From Pseudomonas pseudonitroreducens (lineage in GTDB: Bacteria > Pseudomonadota > Gammaproteobacteria > Pseudomonadales > Pseudomonadaceae), in assembly GCF_021603645.1 (NCBI RefSeq), contig NZ_BQHJ01000013.1, forward strand, positions 1 through 64,000: a DNA stretch of 64,000 nt. The letters are read 5' to 3'. The translations under genes were made by a program, and so were the position numbers. Under the pieces are notes generated by a model, which saw only the letters and a list, made by a program, of their open reading frames with translations, did not search any database and was not told the DNA's origin. Positions 24,233 to 32,643 of this stretch are shown here, piece after piece (position 1 is the first letter of the stretch; every line of letters starts with the position of its first letter).

Positions 24233-25020
24233 GCCTGCCCCTCCTGCGAACCCGTCGAGGAAGGCGGCGGAGTGAAGCTGTTCAGCGCTTTGCGCCAAAG
24301 CTCGATTACTTCCTTCTCCTGGTTGGTCAAAGCAGCTTGGCTGACCTGGTCAGCCACCCGCTGTTTCATCGCAGCCAGGCGCTCTTCGACTTCGGAACCG
24401 TCGTCGTAGCTGAGCTCCTCCTGAATTGCGGTGATCAGTTCGGACCGTAGATAGGTGATCTGGAAGAAAAGGTCGGAGTAATTTCGTTCGCGCTTGGTGC
24501 CGAAGTGCACCCCAGAAGTGCCCAGGTCTGACCCGTGTTTTTGGCAGAACTGAATGGGGGAGTAGAAGGTATGGAGAACGCGCGCCCGGTTGTAAATCAG
24601 CGCGGTTTTCACGATTTCCAGCAGGTCCTCATTGGCATTCGGAGCTGCTGGAAGGGGATATTGAGCAGCAACCAGTTGCTTGGCGCGCTTATCGCGAGCC
24701 TCTCGGCGCCGTTGCGCTTCCTTCTCGGTACGTTGGCGCTTTTCTTTGGCATGCACGACGTTGTTGCCGACCGAGTCGATCAGATGCGCGGCATCGAGCA
24801 GGAGCTGCCGTTGGTCTGCTGTCAGGTGCTCCCCGAGTCGCCCCAATAGGCCGGATCTCGTAGTCCAGCGTTGGCCGATCTTGCGAAGCTCACCAGAAAC
24901 AGAGGTCAGCTTTGTCTGGACGCTGCGAAGGTCCTTGGCGCTGTACAGCTCGCCTAGCTTCAGCACCACTTCAGGGGTGATCCCGCTGGCATGGGTGATA
25001 TCGACAGGTTTCTTGGCCAT
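24229..25020 (-). CDS. Coiled-coil protein encoded next to ParA
   Basis: A 263-residue product with a long charged helix (about 92-118; HAKEKRQRTEKEAQRRREA) and further helical segments. The N-terminus may include a small DNA-binding domain (ITPEVVLKLGELYSAKDLRS). It starts 1 base after the parA stop (TGAAATG), so the two are surely co-translated, and it occupies the place where a ParB-type partner would normally be. It could be a ParA partner or cargo adaptor; this is inferred from position only. Confidence 0.7.
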   Translation of the reverse strand: MAKKPVDITHASGITPEVVLKLGELYSAKDLRSVQTKLTSVSGELRKIGQRWTTRSGLLGRLGEHLTADQRQLLLDAAHLIDSVGNNVVHAKEKRQRTEKEAQRRREARDKRAKQLVAAQYPLPAAPNANEDLLEIVKTALIYNRARVLHTFYSPIQFCQKHGSDLGTSGVHFGTKRERNYSDLFFQITYLRSELITAIQEELSYDDGSEVEERLAAMKQRVADQVSQAALTNQEKEVIELWRKALNSFTPPPSSTGSQEGQA

Positions 25021-25021
25021 T

Positions 25022-25882
25022 TCAGCGGCCTCCCTTGACGATCTGGGCGACCTTCTCCTCGGTCATCGCCTCGAAGCGGTCGCGCCACTCGGGGAAAACC
25101 TCGATGGCGAGGCTGCGGATGATGCTCAGTGCTGACGGCGCCTGGCGATTGGAGGGCTGGCTGTATTCCAGTCGGTGGGCAGGAACGCCCTGGGAGGCGG
25201 CCTTTCTGAAGACGACCGCCTGGGGGACGATGGTATCCAGCACGGAGACGTCTGGGTTGCCATCGAATACTTCGCGGACAGTCTCGTGGATCTGGCGGGC
25301 GTCTGCCGTTTGGTCGAGCCCGTTGATGATGATGTTTATGTGGGGGATGTTCAGCCCCAGGCGGCTGTAGGTATGAAGCCCCGCCATCATGTGCATGGTG
25401 CCGCGATTGAATTCTCGGGCCGCCAGCATGTTCGGTGGCAGGGGGGAGAGGGCGACGTCGGAGGCAAGCACGACCATTTCCAGCATGGCCGAGCGTGCGC
25501 CCTGGGTGTCAAAGAGCACTAGGTCGTACTGGTCAGCGAAAGCTGGCATCAGATTGGCGAGTCGCAACCGTCCGTCGGGAGCCTGGAGTAGGAGGTTGTT
25601 CAGCTGGTTGTTGATGTCGTTGGAGACAATCACATCCAGATTGGGGATGTTGGTGCGAGAAACAATCCGTTCCGGATCGGTGTTATTGAAGGCTAGGAGG
25701 TCGTAAAGACCGCCAGGAGCTTCATGGGCGAGAGGGTAGTAGGAAGATCCGGAAGGTTGGACCGGATCGAGATCGATCAGGAGGGTACGCAGTCCAGCAT
25801 CTGCGACAAAAGCGCCCAGGTTGGTCGAACTGGTGGTTTTGCCGGTACCGCCTTTGGTGGAAATAATACCTGCTTTTTTCAT
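25022..25882 (-). CDS. soj: ParA/Soj-type partition ATPase of the integrative element
   Basis: The 286-residue protein has a deviant Walker A KGGTGKTT (10-17), Walker A' (LLIDLDPVQPSGS) and Walker B (DLVLFDTQGA), the ParA signature. In PAPI-1 the equivalent soj gene lies next to the attachment site and is needed for element maintenance after excision. The ATG at 25882 has AGAGG 8 bases upstream; the longer frame to 25939 lacks family residues. It is the first gene of the leftward operon, about 100 bp from the attachment site. Confidence 0.93.
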   Translation of the reverse strand: MKKAGIISTKGGTGKTTSSTNLGAFVADAGLRTLLIDLDPVQPSGSSYYPLAHEAPGGLYDLLAFNNTDPERIVSRTNIPNLDVIVSNDINNQLNNLLLQAPDGRLRLANLMPAFADQYDLVLFDTQGARSAMLEMVVLASDVALSPLPPNMLAAREFNRGTMHMMAGLHTYSRLGLNIPHINIIINGLDQTADARQIHETVREVFDGNPDVSVLDTIVPQAVVFRKAASQGVPAHRLEYSQPSNRQAPSALSIIRSLAIEVFPEWRDRFEAMTEEKVAQIVKGGR

Positions 25883-25984
25883 TACAAATGCCTCTAATGT
25901 GGGTTGCATTAGAGGCTGCGTGCCTAGAGCTCTGGGCATTCACGGGGCCGGAGAACCCCTTCCTAGACGCTCCTAGTCCAATTG

Positions 25985-26030
25985 TCTTTTAACCAATTGG
26001 TCGTAGGTTCGAATCCTACACGACCCACCA
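25985..26030 (+). other. Attachment site: 3' end of tRNA-Lys (TTT)
   Basis: The sequence from CTTTTAACC through the T-arm (GGTTCGAATCC) to CACGACCCACCA is the 3' 46 bases of a Pseudomonas tRNA-Lys, including anticodon TTT and CCA. The bases before it do not supply a tRNA 5' half or the matching acceptor strand, so no functional tRNA is made here. This is the duplicated attachment core left at the ParA end of the element; the intact tRNA-Lys is expected at the other end, outside the window. Confidence 0.85.
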
Positions 26031-26042
26031 TCAAATCCTGTG

Positions 26043-26075
26043 AAAGCCCCGTGATCGAAAGATCACGGGGCTTTT
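26043..26075 (+). terminator. Intrinsic terminator after the attachment site
   Basis: A 14-base stem (AAAGCCCCGTGATC) with a GAAA loop and a T-rich 3' side. It probably terminates tRNA-Lys in the uninserted chromosome and now shields nadA from the element. Confidence 0.85.
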
Positions 26076-26187
26076 GCCATGTGCCGGAAAAAGTCTGCGT
26101 ACTGCCCTCTTCGGCGCATCGCGTCCTCCGGCGGTGGTGATAAAATCGCCGGCATAATCAGACCGTGCCTGTTGAGGTTTTCACACG

Positions 26188-27246
26188 ATGTCCCAGATTT
26201 CCGAACGCCTGCTGGTCCAGGCCCATCTGGCGGCGAAACAGCCGCGGGTGCTGAGCGCGCAGGAAGAGGCCGGCTACCGGGCGGCCATCGCCGCTGAGTT
26301 GAAGGCGCAGAATGCAGTACTGGTCGCGCATTACTACTGCGATCCGGTGATTCAGGCGCTTGCCGAAGAGACTGGCGGCTGTGTTTCCGATTCGTTGGAA
26401 ATGGCTCGCTTCGGCAACCAGCATCCGGCGCAGACCGTAGTGGTTGCCGGTGTTCGTTTCATGGGCGAGACCGCGAAGATCCTCAATCCGGAAAAACGCG
26501 TGCTGATGCCGACCCTGGAGGCGACCTGCTCGCTGGACCTGGGTTGCCCGGTGGATGAGTTCTCTGCCTTCTGTGATCAGCATCCAGAGCGCACCGTGGT
26601 CGTCTACGCGAACACGTCGGCGGCGGTGAAGGCGCGGGCAGACTGGGTGGTGACTTCCAGCTGCGCCGTGGAAATCGTCGAGCACCTGATGGACAACGGT
26701 GAGCCCATCCTCTGGGCACCGGACCAGCATCTGGGCCGTTATATCCAGCGCGAGACCGGCGCGGACATGTTGCTCTGGGACGGTGCCTGCATCGTTCACG
26801 AGGAGTTCAAGGCCAAGCAGCTGGAAGATCTCAAGGCGGTCTATCCGGACGCCGCGATCCTGGTTCACCCGGAGTCGCCGGAAGCGGTGGTGGAGCTGGC
26901 CGACGCCGTGGGCTCCACCAGCCAGTTGATCAAGGCAGCGCAGACGCTGCCGAACAAGCGCTTTATCGTCGCCACCGATCGCGGCATCTTCTACAAGATG
27001 CAGCAGCTGTGCCCGGACAAGGAGTTCATCGAGGCGCCCACCGCCGGTAATGGCGCGGCTTGCCGCAGCTGTGCGCACTGCCCGTGGATGGCCATGAACA
27101 CCTTGGAGCGTACCCTGGCGTGCCTGAAGGAAGGCTCGGGCGAAATCTTCGTCGATCCGGCGCTGATTCCCAAGGCGATCAAGCCGCTCAAGCGCATGCT
27201 CGACTTTACCCAGGCGGCGAAGCTGAAGCTGGCGGGCAATGCCTGA
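26188..27246 (+). CDS. nadA: Quinolinate synthase
   Basis: This 352-residue enzyme condenses iminoaspartate with dihydroxyacetone phosphate to quinolinate in NAD biosynthesis. The three [4Fe-4S] ligands expected from E. coli NadA are present: Cys114 (EATCSLDLG), Cys201 (DGACIVHEE) and Cys298 ([10 protein letters not shown]). The length is typical. It is the first chromosomal gene outside the element and ends in a strong terminator. Confidence 0.97.
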   Translation: MSQISERLLVQAHLAAKQPRVLSAQEEAGYRAAIAAELKAQNAVLVAHYYCDPVIQALAEETGGCVSDSLEMARFGNQHPAQTVVVAGVRFMGETAKILNPEKRVLMPTLEATCSLDLGCPVDEFSAFCDQHPERTVVVYANTSAAVKARADWVVTSSCAVEIVEHLMDNGEPILWAPDQHLGRYIQRETGADMLLWDGACIVHEEFKAKQLEDLKAVYPDAAILVHPESPEAVVELADAVGSTSQLIKAAQTLPNKRFIVATDRGIFYKMQQLCPDKEFIEAPTAGNGAACRSCAHCPWMAMNTLERTLACLKEGSGEIFVDPALIPKAIKPLKRMLDFTQAAKLKLAGNA

Positions 27247-27262
27247 CGCACTCGGCACCATG

Positions 27263-27290
27263 AAAAAGCCCGGCCAATGCCGGGCTTTTT
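27263..27290 (+). terminator. Intrinsic terminator of nadA
   Basis: An AAAAAGCCCGGC stem with a CAAT loop region and a T-run, 17 bases after the nadA stop. Confidence 0.9.
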
Positions 27291-27303
27291 CTTCAAGGCT
27301 TTT

Positions 27304-27382
27304 GTAGGAGCGAGCTTACTCGCGAACCCACCACGGGAATCAGTGGCATCAAGCTGTTCGCGAGCAAGCTCGCTCCTGCAGG
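27304..27382. repeat. REP pair (inverted)
   Basis: GTAGGAGCGAGCTTACTCGC and, inverted, GCGAGCAAGCTCGCTCCTGC, separated by about 30 bases. This is the Pseudomonas REP type, two units facing each other between convergent genes. Confidence 0.85.
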
Positions 27383-27400
27383 AAAGGGCTGCGTGATTAC

Positions 27401-28837
27401 TCAGCGCCCCATCATCTCTTTCAGGATGCGTTCCTGGTCGCGGAACTCCTGCTGGCGTGCATCCAGGCGCGCGGCCAGGGTGAAGTTGCCGCCGGCGCGA
27501 CGTTTGGCGAAGTCCAGCTGCTCGATCGCCTGTTTGTAGTCGCCGGTGAGCGCGTAATACTCGGCCCGCGCCTGGTACACGCCGATGGCGTTGCCGCTCA
27601 GGGTGCAGGCGTCGGCCAGGCGGTTCCACACGTCCGGGTCCAGCGGACGGCGCTGGGACAGTTTGAACAGCGTCTTCTCGGCGTCGGCGGCGCGATTGGT
27701 CTTCATCATCAGGTCGGCCTGGGCCTGGATCAGCGGGTAGCTTTCCGGATACTGGCCGAGCATCTTCTGTACCCGCGCCTGGGCGTCGGGCAACTTGTTG
27801 GCGGTGATGTCCAGATCGGACATGGCCAGGTTGTAGCTGATGTCGTTGGGGGCCTTGGCCAGCAATTGCTGGAGGTTGCTGCGAGCGTCGTTGAGCTGGC
27901 CGATCTTGGTCTGCGACAGCGCCAGACCATAGCGCGCGGCGTCGTTCTTCGGGTCCTCATCGAGCTGTGCGCGGAACTGTTTGCTGGCCATGCCCGGGGT
28001 GTCCTCGAACATCTGCTGGACGCGGGCGCGCATTAGTTCGTAGCGCAGCGAGTCCTCCTTGCCGCCCTTGGGATATTGCTCGGCACGGTTGCGGGTGTCG
28101 GCGATACGCGATTCGGTCACCGGGTGAGTCAGCAGGAATTCTGGCGGCTTGCCCTCGTAGCGGTACTGCCGGGCGAGGCGCTCGAACATGTTGGGCATGG
28201 AGCGCGGGTCGTATCCGGCGCGAACCATGGTAGCGACGCCGACACGGTCAGCCTCCTGCTCGTTCTGCCGGGAGAAGCGCAGCTGGTTCTGGATCGCCGC
28301 GGCCTGGGTGCCGGCGATGGCGGCGATACCGGCGTCACCGGCCCCCGCTGCGGCGGCAATGATGCCGGCCAGCATGGCGGCCATCACCGGTACCTGCATG
28401 CGCTGTTGCGCCTCGATGCCACGGGCGAAGTGGCGTTGGCTCAGGTGGCCGAGTTCGTGCGCCAGTACTGCGATGTATTCGCCTTCGGTCTGGGCATAGA
28501 TGAACAGGCCTCCGTTGACGCCGACCACGCCACCAGGGGCGGCGAAGGCGTTGATCTGCTTGTCGCGGATCAGGATGAACGCCAGGCGATGGTCCTGCAG
28601 TTCGCTGGACTCCGCCAGGCGGTAGACGCTGGACTCGACGTAATCCTTGAGTTGCGGGTCGTTGAGCGTGTCGACCTGGTTGCGCAGCATGCTCAGCCAG
28701 GCACGGCCGAGCTGGAATTCCTGCTCCGGGGAGACGATGGACGAGCTGGCATCGCCCAGAGACGGCAAGTCGTCCGCCAGGGCCGGCGTGGCGAGGGCGA
28801 CAGCGAGCGACAGCAGGGCAGGGCGGAGTACTTTCAT
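27401..28837 (-). CDS. Periplasmic M48 metalloprotease with TPR repeats (BepA-like)
   Basis: This 478-residue protein has a signal peptide (cleavage after ALA at residue 21), an M48 protease domain with zinc motif HELGH (127-131), and a C-terminal TPR region (about 270-478). This architecture is that of BepA/YfgC, which degrades or assists misassembled outer-membrane proteins such as LptD at the BAM complex. bamC lies 4 kb away in the same region. An upstream GTG (28843) is an alternative start; ATG 28837 gives a standard signal peptide. Confidence 0.9.
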   Translation of the reverse strand: MKVLRPALLSLAVALATPALADDLPSLGDASSSIVSPEQEFQLGRAWLSMLRNQVDTLNDPQLKDYVESSVYRLAESSELQDHRLAFILIRDKQINAFAAPGGVVGVNGGLFIYAQTEGEYIAVLAHELGHLSQRHFARGIEAQQRMQVPVMAAMLAGIIAAAAGAGDAGIAAIAGTQAAAIQNQLRFSRQNEQEADRVGVATMVRAGYDPRSMPNMFERLARQYRYEGKPPEFLLTHPVTESRIADTRNRAEQYPKGGKEDSLRYELMRARVQQMFEDTPGMASKQFRAQLDEDPKNDAARYGLALSQTKIGQLNDARSNLQQLLAKAPNDISYNLAMSDLDITANKLPDAQARVQKMLGQYPESYPLIQAQADLMMKTNRAADAEKTLFKLSQRRPLDPDVWNRLADACTLSGNAIGVYQARAEYYALTGDYKQAIEQLDFAKRRAGGNFTLAARLDARQQEFRDQERILKEMMGR

Positions 28838-29063
28838 GTACACGAGGCTCGTTCCGAGAAAGGCTCTACTTTAGCCGCACGCTAACGCCTATGCCTAGTT
28901 TGCAGGGCGGAAGTACGGCGCAATTCGAAATGGGTATTTTCGCTTCGTCTTCCTTTTAGGCCCTGATGCTGACGGCTTGATCAATGAACACTGTCCTGCC
29001 TGGGCCTGGTTACTTTTCCAAGGCTTTCGGTATTCTTGGGCGCCCTGACCGGAGTTCGTTTCG

Positions 29064-29315
29064 ATGCCCGATTCCACGCCGTCCGTCCCCGCCTGTGACG
29101 CGGAGCTGGACGCCAGCGGTCTCAATTGTCCGTTGCCGCTGCTCAAGGCCAAGCTCGAGCTGAACAAGTTGCCCAGCGGGGCGGTGCTCAAGGTGATCGC
29201 CACCGACGCAGGCTCCCAGCGCGACTTCCGTGTTTTCGCCGATCTTGCCGGGCACTCATTGCTGCATGAAGAGGTCGAAGGCGGCGTCTATCGCTACTGG
29301 CTGCGCAAGAAGTAG
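29064..29315 (+). CDS. TusA-family sulfur carrier protein
   Basis: An 83-residue protein with the TusA/SirA motif DASGLNCPLPLLKAKLEL, active Cys22 in CPLP. The P. aeruginosa homologue at this locus (PA1006) is a persulfide carrier linked to molybdenum cofactor and nitrate respiration. It is divergent from the M48 protease gene and followed 56 bases later by the PerM-like gene. Confidence 0.88.
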   Translation: MPDSTPSVPACDAELDASGLNCPLPLLKAKLELNKLPSGAVLKVIATDAGSQRDFRVFADLAGHSLLHEEVEGGVYRYWLRKK

Positions 29316-29328
29316 CTCTGAAGTTTCC

Positions 29329-29348
29329 GGGTAACCGGGACGTTACCC
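29329..29348 (+). other. Small hairpin between TusA-like and PerM-like genes
   Basis: GGGTAAC and GTTACCC flank a 6-base loop, followed by TTTGTCGTTT. It may be a weak terminator or attenuator. Confidence 0.4.
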
Positions 29349-29371
29349 TTTGTCGTTTCGTAGGCCCTTAC

Positions 29372-30451
29372 ATGCTCAAGGTTTTGCAGGACTGGATGCA
29401 GCGCTATTTCTCCGATGAGGAGGCGATAGTGCTGGCGGTCATTCTCGCGCTGGGGTTCACCGTCATCCTGGCCTTTGGCGGGATGCTCGCGCCGGTGCTG
29501 GCGGCGGTGGTCATTGCTTTCCTGATCCAGGGCATGGTGGGCGTGCTGGAGCGCCTGCGGGTGCCGCACCTGTTCGCGGTGTGGCTGGTGTATTCGCTGT
29601 TCCTCGGTTTGCTCGCGGTGTTCCTGCTGGTGTTGGTGCCGCTGCTGTGGAAGCAGCTGTTCACGCTGTTCAACGAGCTGCCCGGCATGCTTGGCGAGTG
29701 GCAGGCGACGCTGCTGATGCTGCCTGAGCGCTATCCGGACATGGTCACCGAAGAGCAGGTGCTGCGCACCGTCGAGGCGGCACGCAACGAACTGGGCCAG
29801 CTTGGCCAGTGGGCCCTGACGTTCTCCCTGTCGGGTCTGCCGGTAGTGGTGAACATCATGATCTACCTGGTGCTGGTGCCGATCCTGGTGTTTTTCTTCC
29901 TCAAGGATCGCCGCCGCTTCTACCACTGGTTCCGTCGTTATCTGCCGCGCGAGCGCGGGTTGATGAAGCAGGTGTGGAACGAGATGAACCAGCAGATCGC
30001 CAACTACATCCGTGGCAAGGTCATCGAGATCTTCATCACCGGCGTGGCGACCTACATCGCCTTTGCCGTGCTGGGGTTGAACTACGCGGCGTTGCTCGCG
30101 CTGCTGGTCGGCCTGTCGGTGGTCGTGCCGTATATCGGTGCTGTGGTGGTCACTGTACCGGTGGCGATGATTGCGCTGTTCCAGTGGGGCTGGAGTGATC
30201 AGTTCATCTACCTGATGGCGGCCCATGCAATCATTCAGGCGCTGGATGGCAACGTGCTGGTGCCACTGCTGTTCTCCGAGGCAGTGAATCTGCACCCGGT
30301 GGCAATCATCTGCGCGGTGCTGCTGTTTGGCGGACTGTGGGGCTTCTGGGGGGTGTTCTTCGCCATTCCGCTGGCGACCCTGGTGAAGGCTGTCCTGGAT
30401 GCCTGGCCACGCCAGCCGGGGGTGGAGCCGCAGGTCAGCCCGATGATGTAA
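29372..30451 (+). CDS. AI-2E/PerM family membrane transporter
   Basis: The 359-residue protein has about eight transmembrane segments in the PerM arrangement: two N-terminal pairs, a soluble middle (about 95-140), then four or more helices including YIGAVVVTVPVAMIALFQWG and the family motif GNVLVPLLFSEAVNLHP. The family includes exporters of varied small solutes; the substrate here is unknown. The gene ends in a terminator shared with bcp. Confidence 0.88.
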   Translation: MLKVLQDWMQRYFSDEEAIVLAVILALGFTVILAFGGMLAPVLAAVVIAFLIQGMVGVLERLRVPHLFAVWLVYSLFLGLLAVFLLVLVPLLWKQLFTLFNELPGMLGEWQATLLMLPERYPDMVTEEQVLRTVEAARNELGQLGQWALTFSLSGLPVVVNIMIYLVLVPILVFFFLKDRRRFYHWFRRYLPRERGLMKQVWNEMNQQIANYIRGKVIEIFITGVATYIAFAVLGLNYAALLALLVGLSVVVPYIGAVVVTVPVAMIALFQWGWSDQFIYLMAAHAIIQALDGNVLVPLLFSEAVNLHPVAIICAVLLFGGLWGFWGVFFAIPLATLVKAVLDAWPRQPGVEPQVSPMM

Positions 30452-30454
30452 AAG

Positions 30455-30482
30455 AAAAAGGCCGCTGATCAGCGGCCTTTTT
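30455..30482. terminator. Bidirectional terminator between perM-like gene and bcp
   Basis: A perfect 28-bp palindrome, AAAAAGGCCGCTGA and its complement, works for both convergent genes. Confidence 0.92.
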
Positions 30483-30522
30483 CATCTGTGCAGCGTAACG
30501 AACGCAGCTCTGGTTCAGCAGC

Positions 30523-30993
30523 TCACTTGTTCAGCGCCTGGGCGGCGGCGAGTACGGCATCCACGTGGCCGGGCACTTTCACGCCACGCCATTCCTGGCG
30601 CAGCACGCCCTTGGCGTCGATCAGGAAGGTACTGCGGTCCACGCCCATGTACTCCTTGCCGTAGAGCTTCTTCAGCTTGATCACGTCAAACAGCTGGCAG
30701 ACGGCTTCGTCCTTGTCGCTGATCAGCTCGAAGGGGAAGCACTGCTTGGCCTTGAAGTTCTCGTGGGACTTGATGCCGTCGCGGGAGACGCCGAACACCA
30801 GGGTGTTGGCCTTGGCGAAGTCTTCGATCCTGTCGCGGAAACCCTGGCCCTCGGTGGTGCAGCCAGGCGTGCTGTCCTTGGGATAGAAATACAGGACGAC
30901 CTGCTTGCCCTTGAGTTCGGACAAGCGGAATTCGACGCCGCTGGTGGCCGGGGCCTGGAAATCGGCGACGGGCTTGTTCAGTTCGACTGCCAT
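30523..30993 (-). CDS. bcp: Thioredoxin-dependent peroxiredoxin, Bcp/PrxQ type
   Basis: This 156-residue protein has the Bcp active site FYPKDSTPGCTTEG with peroxidatic Cys45. The resolving Cys five residues later, present in many Bcp proteins, is absent (CTTEGQG). It reduces peroxides and lipid hydroperoxides in the cytosol. It is followed upstream on the same strand by the GcvR-like gene (24-bp gap). Confidence 0.95.
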   Translation of the reverse strand: MAVELNKPVADFQAPATSGVEFRLSELKGKQVVLYFYPKDSTPGCTTEGQGFRDRIEDFAKANTLVFGVSRDGIKSHENFKAKQCFPFELISDKDEAVCQLFDVIKLKKLYGKEYMGVDRSTFLIDAKGVLRQEWRGVKVPGHVDAVLAAAQALNK

Positions 30994-31017
30994 GCGGTTT
31001 TCTCCTTGAAATCTGCC

Positions 31018-31575
31018 TTACGGATGTTGCGGGCGCCAGGGTTCGATCAGCGCGTCCAGGTTCAGTGCGTCGGCGAAGTCGAGGAACTGATCGCGCAGCC
31101 AGCTGATCTGCGTGCCGGCCGGCAGGGTCACGGTAAGGGTGGCATTGAGCATGCTGGTGTTGGTGTGCGGCGCCTGGTAGGTGTCACAGGTGAGGTTTTC
31201 CAGCTCGATGTTGTGATCGATGAAGAACTGGCACAGCTCGTTGAGGATGTCCGGACGATAGACAGCGCTGACATAGGCGACGTAGGGCAGGGCCTGGGCG
31301 CGAGTGACGTGGACGTTGCTGCGGGTGACGCTGAGGGTGAAGCCATGGCGCTTGGCCAGGGGCGACAGGCCGCCTTCCAGGCGGGCCAGGGCATCCCAGC
31401 TGCCGGAGACCTGCAGGACCAGAGCGCTGAACTCGCCGTGACGGGTCAGGCGACTGCTGACCACCGAGCAACGGTTGTCGATGCAGGTGCGGCACAGCAC
31501 GCTGGTCAACTCCATCGGGTTCGGACCCAGAGCACTGATCAGAAGAAATTGTTCACGGGGGTGGGAGGCGGACAT
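31018..31575 (-). CDS. gcvR: GcvR-like ACT-domain regulator
   Basis: The 185-residue product contains two ACT domains (about 8-85 and 95-180), with LVLQVSGSWDALARLEGGL in the first and the beta-alpha pattern PDILNELCQFFIDHNIELEN in the second. In E. coli GcvR antagonises GcvA to repress glycine cleavage genes; in pseudomonads the partner is less certain. It is divergent from dapA and probably cotranscribed with bcp, as at the same locus in P. aeruginosa. Confidence 0.88.
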   Translation of the reverse strand: MSASHPREQFLLISALGPNPMELTSVLCRTCIDNRCSVVSSRLTRHGEFSALVLQVSGSWDALARLEGGLSPLAKRHGFTLSVTRSNVHVTRAQALPYVAYVSAVYRPDILNELCQFFIDHNIELENLTCDTYQAPHTNTSMLNATLTVTLPAGTQISWLRDQFLDFADALNLDALIEPWRPQHP

Positions 31576-31751
31576 TCAGCTTTCCTGGGAGGGAGTGGCG
31601 GCCAGGCGGGCCGCATCGACAAAGGAGAAAGGGTAGCGAAAAGCGCCGATGAGGGGAATGACTGACCGCTCGCACGTCGCTGCGCTCACCTTGTGCGGGG
31701 CCGGTGGCGACAGTACCATTACGGCTTTCTTTTTCCGGCAGGAGCGGTTGC

Positions 31752-32630
31752 ATGATTGCGGGCAGTATGGTGGCGCTGGTCACCCCCTTCGATGCTCAGG
31801 GTCGACTGGATTGGGACAGCCTCGCTAAGCTGGTGGACTTCCACCTGCAGGAAGGCACCAACGCCATCGTAGCGGTCGGCACCACGGGTGAGTCGGCCAC
31901 TCTGGACGTGAACGAACACCTGGAAGTGATCCGTCGCGTAGTCGACCAGGTCAACGGCCGCATCCCGGTCATCGCCGGTACCGGCGCCAACTCCACGCGC
32001 GAAGCCGTCGAGCTGACCGAGGCTGCCAAGTCCGGCGGCGCCGATGCCTGCCTGCTGGTGACGCCGTACTACAACAAGCCGACCCAGGAAGGCCTGTACC
32101 AGCACTTCCGCCATATCGCCGAAGCCGTGGCCATCCCGCAGATCCTCTACAACGTGCCGGGCCGCACTGCCTGCGACATGCTGCCCGAAACCGTCGAGCG
32201 CCTGTCCAAGGTGCCGAACATCATCGGTATCAAGGAAGCCACTGGCGACCTGCAGCGCGCCAGGGAAGTACTGGACCGCGTCGGCAAGGAATTCCTCGTC
32301 TACTCCGGTGACGACGCCACGGCTGTCGAGCTGATGCTGATGGGCGGCAAGGGCAACATCTCGGTGACCGCCAACGTCGCCCCGCGCGCCATGAGCGATC
32401 TGTGTGCCGCCGCCATGCGCGGCGATGCCGCCGCTGCCCGCGCCATCAACGATCGCCTGATGCCGCTGCACAAGTCGCTGTTCATCGAATCCAACCCCAT
32501 CCCGGTCAAGTTTGCCCTGCACGAAATGGGGCTGATTCCAGAGGGCATCCGCCTGCCTCTGACCTGGCTCAGCCCGCGCTGCCACGAACCGCTGCGTCAG
32601 GCCATGCGCCAGACCGGCGTCCTGGCTTAA
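31752..32630 (+). CDS. dapA: 4-Hydroxy-tetrahydrodipicolinate synthase
   Basis: This 292-residue enzyme makes the first committed step to lysine and diaminopimelate. Active-site residues align with E. coli DapA: Thr44 and Thr45 (GTTGES), Tyr107, Tyr133 (ILYNVPGR) and Schiff-base Lys161 (GIKEATGD). The ATG at 31752 has GGAG 8 bases upstream and gives the standard length. bamC follows after 13 bases, as in many gamma-proteobacteria. Confidence 0.97.
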   Translation: MIAGSMVALVTPFDAQGRLDWDSLAKLVDFHLQEGTNAIVAVGTTGESATLDVNEHLEVIRRVVDQVNGRIPVIAGTGANSTREAVELTEAAKSGGADACLLVTPYYNKPTQEGLYQHFRHIAEAVAIPQILYNVPGRTACDMLPETVERLSKVPNIIGIKEATGDLQRAREVLDRVGKEFLVYSGDDATAVELMLMGGKGNISVTANVAPRAMSDLCAAAMRGDAAAARAINDRLMPLHKSLFIESNPIPVKFALHEMGLIPEGIRLPLTWLSPRCHEPLRQAMRQTGVLA

Positions 32631-32643
32631 GGAGCTCCCTCGC

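Noticed and set aside
25955-26030. Complete tRNA-Lys gene at the element boundary
   Set aside because: The upstream 30 bases lack an acceptor 5' strand and D-arm matching the 3' half.
26158-27261. 367-codon minus-strand frame opposite nadA
   Set aside because: nadA has all iron-sulfur ligands and normal length; the antisense product is His/Arg/Leu-rich with no family features.
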